Origin: an uncultured Prevotella sp.
Lineage (GTDB): Bacteria; Bacteroidota; Bacteroidia; Bacteroidales; Bacteroidaceae
NCBI GenBank assembly: GCA_902798285.1
Contig: CADBVZ010000044.1
Coordinates: 1-33,115 of the forward strand
DNA length: 33,115 nt
Direction of reading: 5' to 3'
Shown here: piece by piece, positions 32,157 through 33,115 of the stretch
Layout: each line of letters opens with the position of its first letter
Numbering within the stretch: position 1 is the first letter of the stretch
The notes under the pieces: generated by a model
What the model saw: only the letters and a program-made list of their open reading frames with translations
Told to the model about the DNA's origin: nothing
The model's database searches: none
Made by a program: the position numbers and the translations under genes

Positions 32157-32642
32157 ATGAAAAAGAAAATGAATTTCTTCTGTTTGCTGATGTTCGTGGT
32201 GCTGATAGCAAATTTTGTGGTGGGTGTTGTGCTGGGCTTTAGCGATGGGGCTCAGGCCTTTATGCAGGGTTGGGAAGAAGGTCGTGCTCACCCCTATACG
32301 TATCACCACGGCTTCTGGGGCGATGCGTCGCTGATACTACTAATATTCGTGATCATCTTTGTGGGCCTCTACGCGCTGGCATGCTTCATACGATTTATCA
32401 GAAACGTGAACCGCGACCAGGTGTTCACTTGGGAGAACGTGAGTCTGCTGCGCTGGTCGGGCTGGGGATTGCTCGGGATAGAGGTGGCTATGATTTTATT
32501 TGATGCCATCGAAGGGTTCTCGTTCTCCTACATCTATCAAGAGGATACGAACGACTTGATTTTCGGGGTGTTTATACTGATTGTGGCCGAGGCGTTTGCC
32601 ATCGGACTGAAACTGAAGGAGGAGCAGGATTTAACCATCTAG
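32157..32642 (+). CDS. DUF2975-type membrane protein
   Basis: This 161-residue protein has four hydrophobic segments (about residues 7-28, 58-80, 100-118 and 133-152). The segment RNVNRDQVFTWENVSLLRWSGWGLLGIE matches the DUF2975 pattern, where a polar F(T/S)..N...LR..GW follows the second helix. DUF2975 proteins are usually encoded directly before a small XRE-family regulator, as here (4 bp to the next start). The function is unknown; the pair may sense a membrane signal. Confidence 0.82.
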   Translation: MKKKMNFFCLLMFVVLIANFVVGVVLGFSDGAQAFMQGWEEGRAHPYTYHHGFWGDASLILLIFVIIFVGLYALACFIRFIRNVNRDQVFTWENVSLLRWSGWGLLGIEVAMILFDAIEGFSFSYIYQEDTNDLIFGVFILIVAEAFAIGLKLKEEQDLTI

Positions 32643-32646
32643 GCGT

Positions 32647-32862
32647 ATGGGACAGATAATCGTGAATCTTGATGTGGAACTGGCTAAGCGCAAGATGTCG
32701 CTGAGCGAGTTGGCCGAACGAGTGGGGCTGACGCTGGCTAACCTGTCGATACTGAAGACGGGGAAGGCGAAGGCGATTCGCTTCACGACGCTCGAGGCGA
32801 TATGTAGGGAACTGGGGTGTCAACCGGGAGATATTCTTGAATATCAAGAAATTGACCATTGA
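32647..32862 (+). CDS. XRE-family transcription regulator
   Basis: This 71-residue protein is a single helix-turn-helix domain: LDVELAKRKMSLSELAERVGLTLANLSILKTGKAKAIRFTTLEAICRELGCQPGDILEY. This is the small Cro/CI-like form that accompanies DUF2975 proteins. It follows the DUF2975 gene after 4 bp and is likely to bind the 21-bp-spaced operator array at 31971-32098 and regulate its own operon. The stop codon lies in the first unit of a heptamer repeat array. Confidence 0.9.
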   Translation: MGQIIVNLDVELAKRKMSLSELAERVGLTLANLSILKTGKAKAIRFTTLEAICRELGCQPGDILEYQEIDH

Positions 32863-32902
32863 AAATTGAAAATTGAAAATTGAAAATTGAAAATTGAAAA
32901 TT
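32858..32902. repeat. Heptamer array ATTGAAA, second copy
   Basis: There are six near-perfect units of ATTGAAA, starting at the XRE stop codon. The same unit fills 11409-11505. Such AT-rich heptamer arrays are mutable by slippage. Confidence 0.88.
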
Positions 32903-32933
32903 AATATATTATCAATTATAAAACTTTACAATT

Positions 32934-32993
32934 ATGGTGATTACGGTATTGGTTATTGCGGCGATTACATTCGTTTTTAGCTTTAAGCTTTGA
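32934..32993 (+). CDS. Possible 19-aa single-helix membrane peptide
   Basis: ATG at 32934 opens MVITVLVIAAITFVFSFKL, a purely hydrophobic 19-residue peptide with a Lys near the end, stopping at TGA 32991-32993. It lies just after an AT-rich leader. Many small hydrophobic peptides in Bacteroidetes are real, but a chance frame is also likely. GCTTTAAGCTTTGAGCTTT repeats follow. Confidence 0.25.
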   Translation: MVITVLVIAAITFVFSFKL

Positions 32994-33027
32994 GCTTTAA
33001 ATTGGATCGTGGATCGGGGGACGGTTC

Positions 33028-33115
33028 TGAAGTGAACCCAGAAAGTTGGACACAACTTAAAGGTTCAAATGAAACGTAATTGCAGTTTAGAAGAAAAGTT
33101 ATGCGCAATTGGCTT
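33028..33115 (+). mobile_element. IS3-type insertion sequence, left end (partial)
   Basis: The sequence TGAAGTGAACCCAGAAAGT (from 33028) followed by TGGACA is a terminal inverted repeat of the IS3-family kind (the other end would read TGTCCAACTTTCTGGGTTC). A transposase-type frame starts 17 bp later. The element runs out of the window to the right. Confidence 0.75.
33069..33115 (+). CDS. IS3-type transposase OrfA, N-terminal start (partial)
   Basis: ATG at 33069 opens MKRNCSLEEKLCAIG and runs out of the window. The SLEEKL.AI start resembles OrfA helix-turn-helix subunits of IS3-family transposases. Only 15 residues are visible, so the assignment depends on the inverted repeat at 33028. Confidence 0.6.
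   Translation, partial: MKRNCSLEEKLCAIG

Noticed and set aside
32858-32902. CRISPR array
   Set aside because: The units are 7 bp in tandem without spacers; no cas genes are present.

Overview
The window looks like chromosome from a Bacteroidales bacterium, most likely Prevotella or a close relative. The support is Bacteroidetes-type promoters (TTTG, about 20 bp, TAnnTTTG), an absence of obvious Shine-Dalgarno sequences, a SusE/SusF-like tail, BspA-type leucine-rich proteins, BT4734/DUF3987 genes and an RpoD-like sigma factor of Bacteroidetes type. No rRNA, tRNA or CRISPR array was seen.

Layout. (1) 1-4.5 kb is a starch-use region: the end of a SusE/SusF-like outer-membrane protein, an alpha-amylase gene broken by an apparent 19-bp deletion, a remnant of an aminoglycoside 3-N-acetyltransferase, and an intact alpha-amylase lipoprotein. 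(2) 4.5-5.2 kb has no protein gene but holds two promoters, a possible small RNA and a perfect 38-bp palindrome. (3) 5.2-9.15 kb is a mobile-element-like cassette: an unknown protein, an OB-like small protein, a BT4734/DUF3987 primase-helicase-like protein, and an M15-type peptidase whose reading frame carries a perfect 27-bp inverted repeat. (4) 9.15-15.4 kb, minus strand: a lipoprotein, an acidic leucine-rich-repeat protein, a large AAA ATPase, an unknown protein, and a MoxR ATPase with a VWA protein. (5) 15.5-22.4 kb, minus strand: an AddB/AddA-like nuclease-helicase pair, with AddA broken at the Walker B region, and an AbiEii-type toxin-antitoxin pair. (6) 22.5-31.9 kb is rich in NAD/ADP-ribose enzymes: a SIS/ADP-ribosylglycohydrolase fusion, an ART-like transferase with a NADAR protein, a PfkB-like/alpha-beta-hydrolase fusion, a nucleoside deoxyribosyltransferase-like protein, a kinase-like protein, secreted proteins and a second RpoD-type sigma factor. 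(7) The end holds a DUF2975/XRE pair with a 21-bp-phased operator array, a heptamer repeat array, and the left end of an IS3-type element.

The main new observation is a shared promoter architecture. A box close to TTATAnnTATAA lies at a fixed distance (38 or 40 bp, measured to the start of the -7 element) upstream of eight transcription units across regions 4-7: the AAA/MoxR/VWA operon, the lipoprotein/LRR operon, the AddBA-like operon, the SIS-glycohydrolase gene, a secreted LRR gene, the sigma factor, and both arms of the divergent ART-NADAR and PfkB-hydrolase promoters, which share one symmetric box. Neighbouring genes with ordinary promoters (toxin-antitoxin pair, 201-aa secreted protein, kinase-like protein, DUF2975) lack it. 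This suggests that the ADP-ribose enzymes, the AAA/MoxR/VWA machine and the nuclease-helicase are one co-regulated accessory system, possibly involving the sigma paralogue encoded in it. That is inference from sequence alone.
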